This document shows positions 63,923 through 64,000 of a stretch of 64,000 bases of DNA, in pieces; positions within the stretch are counted from its first letter, which is position 1; each line of letters starts with the position of its first letter. Source of the stretch: Flectonema sp. DT1601 (Eukaryota; Euglenozoa; Diplonemea; Diplonemida; Diplonemidae). The translations under genes were made by a program, and so were the position numbers. The notes below the pieces were generated by a model that was given only the letters and a program-made list of their open reading frames with translations, was not told the origin of the DNA and made no database searches. The stretch is from NCBI GenBank assembly GCA_964019425.1, contig OZ025854.1, positions 487,106 to 551,105 of the forward strand, written 5' to 3'.

Positions 63923-64000
63923 ACCAATAATAACGTAGGGAGTTTGTCCTTTCTTTCCTTTCTTTTTCCATTGCGGGCTATTTTTTTTATCAGGAAAAAA

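Larger units (their letters stand above)
58004..64000. other. Six-kilobase region without a recognisable gene
   Basis: No conserved protein or RNA gene was found on either strand. It has dense homopolymers (T33 at about 59369-59401, followed by long A runs), perfect or near-perfect inverted repeats (58223-58247, 60001-60041, 61965-61998, 62781-62817), CTT repeats near 62356-62374 and an ATA/AAT repeat at 63899-63922. Short open frames are simple-sequence. It may be an array end or a region of RNA genes not recognisable by eye. Confidence 0.5.

Noticed and set aside
1-64000. CRISPR arrays, prophage or bacterial operons
   Set aside because: The genes have introns and are eukaryotic in type. 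No regularly spaced repeats with unique spacers were seen.

Overview
The window is nuclear DNA of a low-GC microbial eukaryote, probably a free-living protist. It carries about 21 protein-coding genes, among them ESCRT-III, a kinesin-3, an AGC kinase, eIF4B and a Sec16-like protein. TAA, TAG and TGA are all used as stops, so the code is standard. The spacers are full of A and T homopolymers of 15 to 35 bases. Four genes contain short cis-introns (60 to 106 nt) that begin GTATG and end in CAG. All 21 genes lie on the + strand over about 57 kb. Most start codons have a T-rich tract ending in a YAG trinucleotide within roughly 5 to 65 nt upstream. One-way arrays with an acceptor before each start suggest polycistronic transcription with spliced-leader trans-splicing, as in Euglenozoa (diplonemids, euglenids, kinetoplastids) or dinoflagellate relatives. 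The lineage is an inference; no spliced-leader gene was found.

Layout. 0.9-5.5 kb: Vps2/CHMP2, an unknown polytopic membrane protein and an AGC kinase. 7.8-11 kb: a large type II membrane protein with DUF3431-like modules. 11.6-11.9 kb: a piece of LSU rRNA with an internal tandem duplication. 12.8-18.5 kb: two ankyrin proteins and a small putative mitochondrial protein. 19.2-24 kb: a kinesin-3 with an FHA domain and two small unknown proteins. 24.3-35 kb: a Na+/H+ exchanger with a cyclic-nucleotide-binding-like tail, an EF-hand protein, and a receptor-like protein joining a degenerate 5'-nucleotidase ectodomain to a degenerate class III cyclase domain. 37.6-48.7 kb: a small unknown protein, a flavin amine oxidase, a piggyBac-like transposase remnant, a kelch protein, and a reductase with three flavodoxin-like domains and a PDZ-like insert. 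49.7-58 kb: eIF4B-like, a CPBP protease fused to a DUF1769-like domain, a Sec16-like Gln-rich protein and a CCCH zinc-finger protein. 58-64 kb: no credible gene.

The genes do not form one pathway, as expected for a polycistronic array. The most unusual products are the pseudo-nucleotidase/pseudo-cyclase receptor and the triple-flavodoxin/PDZ reductase. At DNA level the most striking items are the rRNA fragment, a 32-nt near-perfect inverted copy of NHE coding sequence just upstream of that gene, and a set of perfect short hairpins in the spacers. Family assignments come from motif recognition alone; no searches were run.
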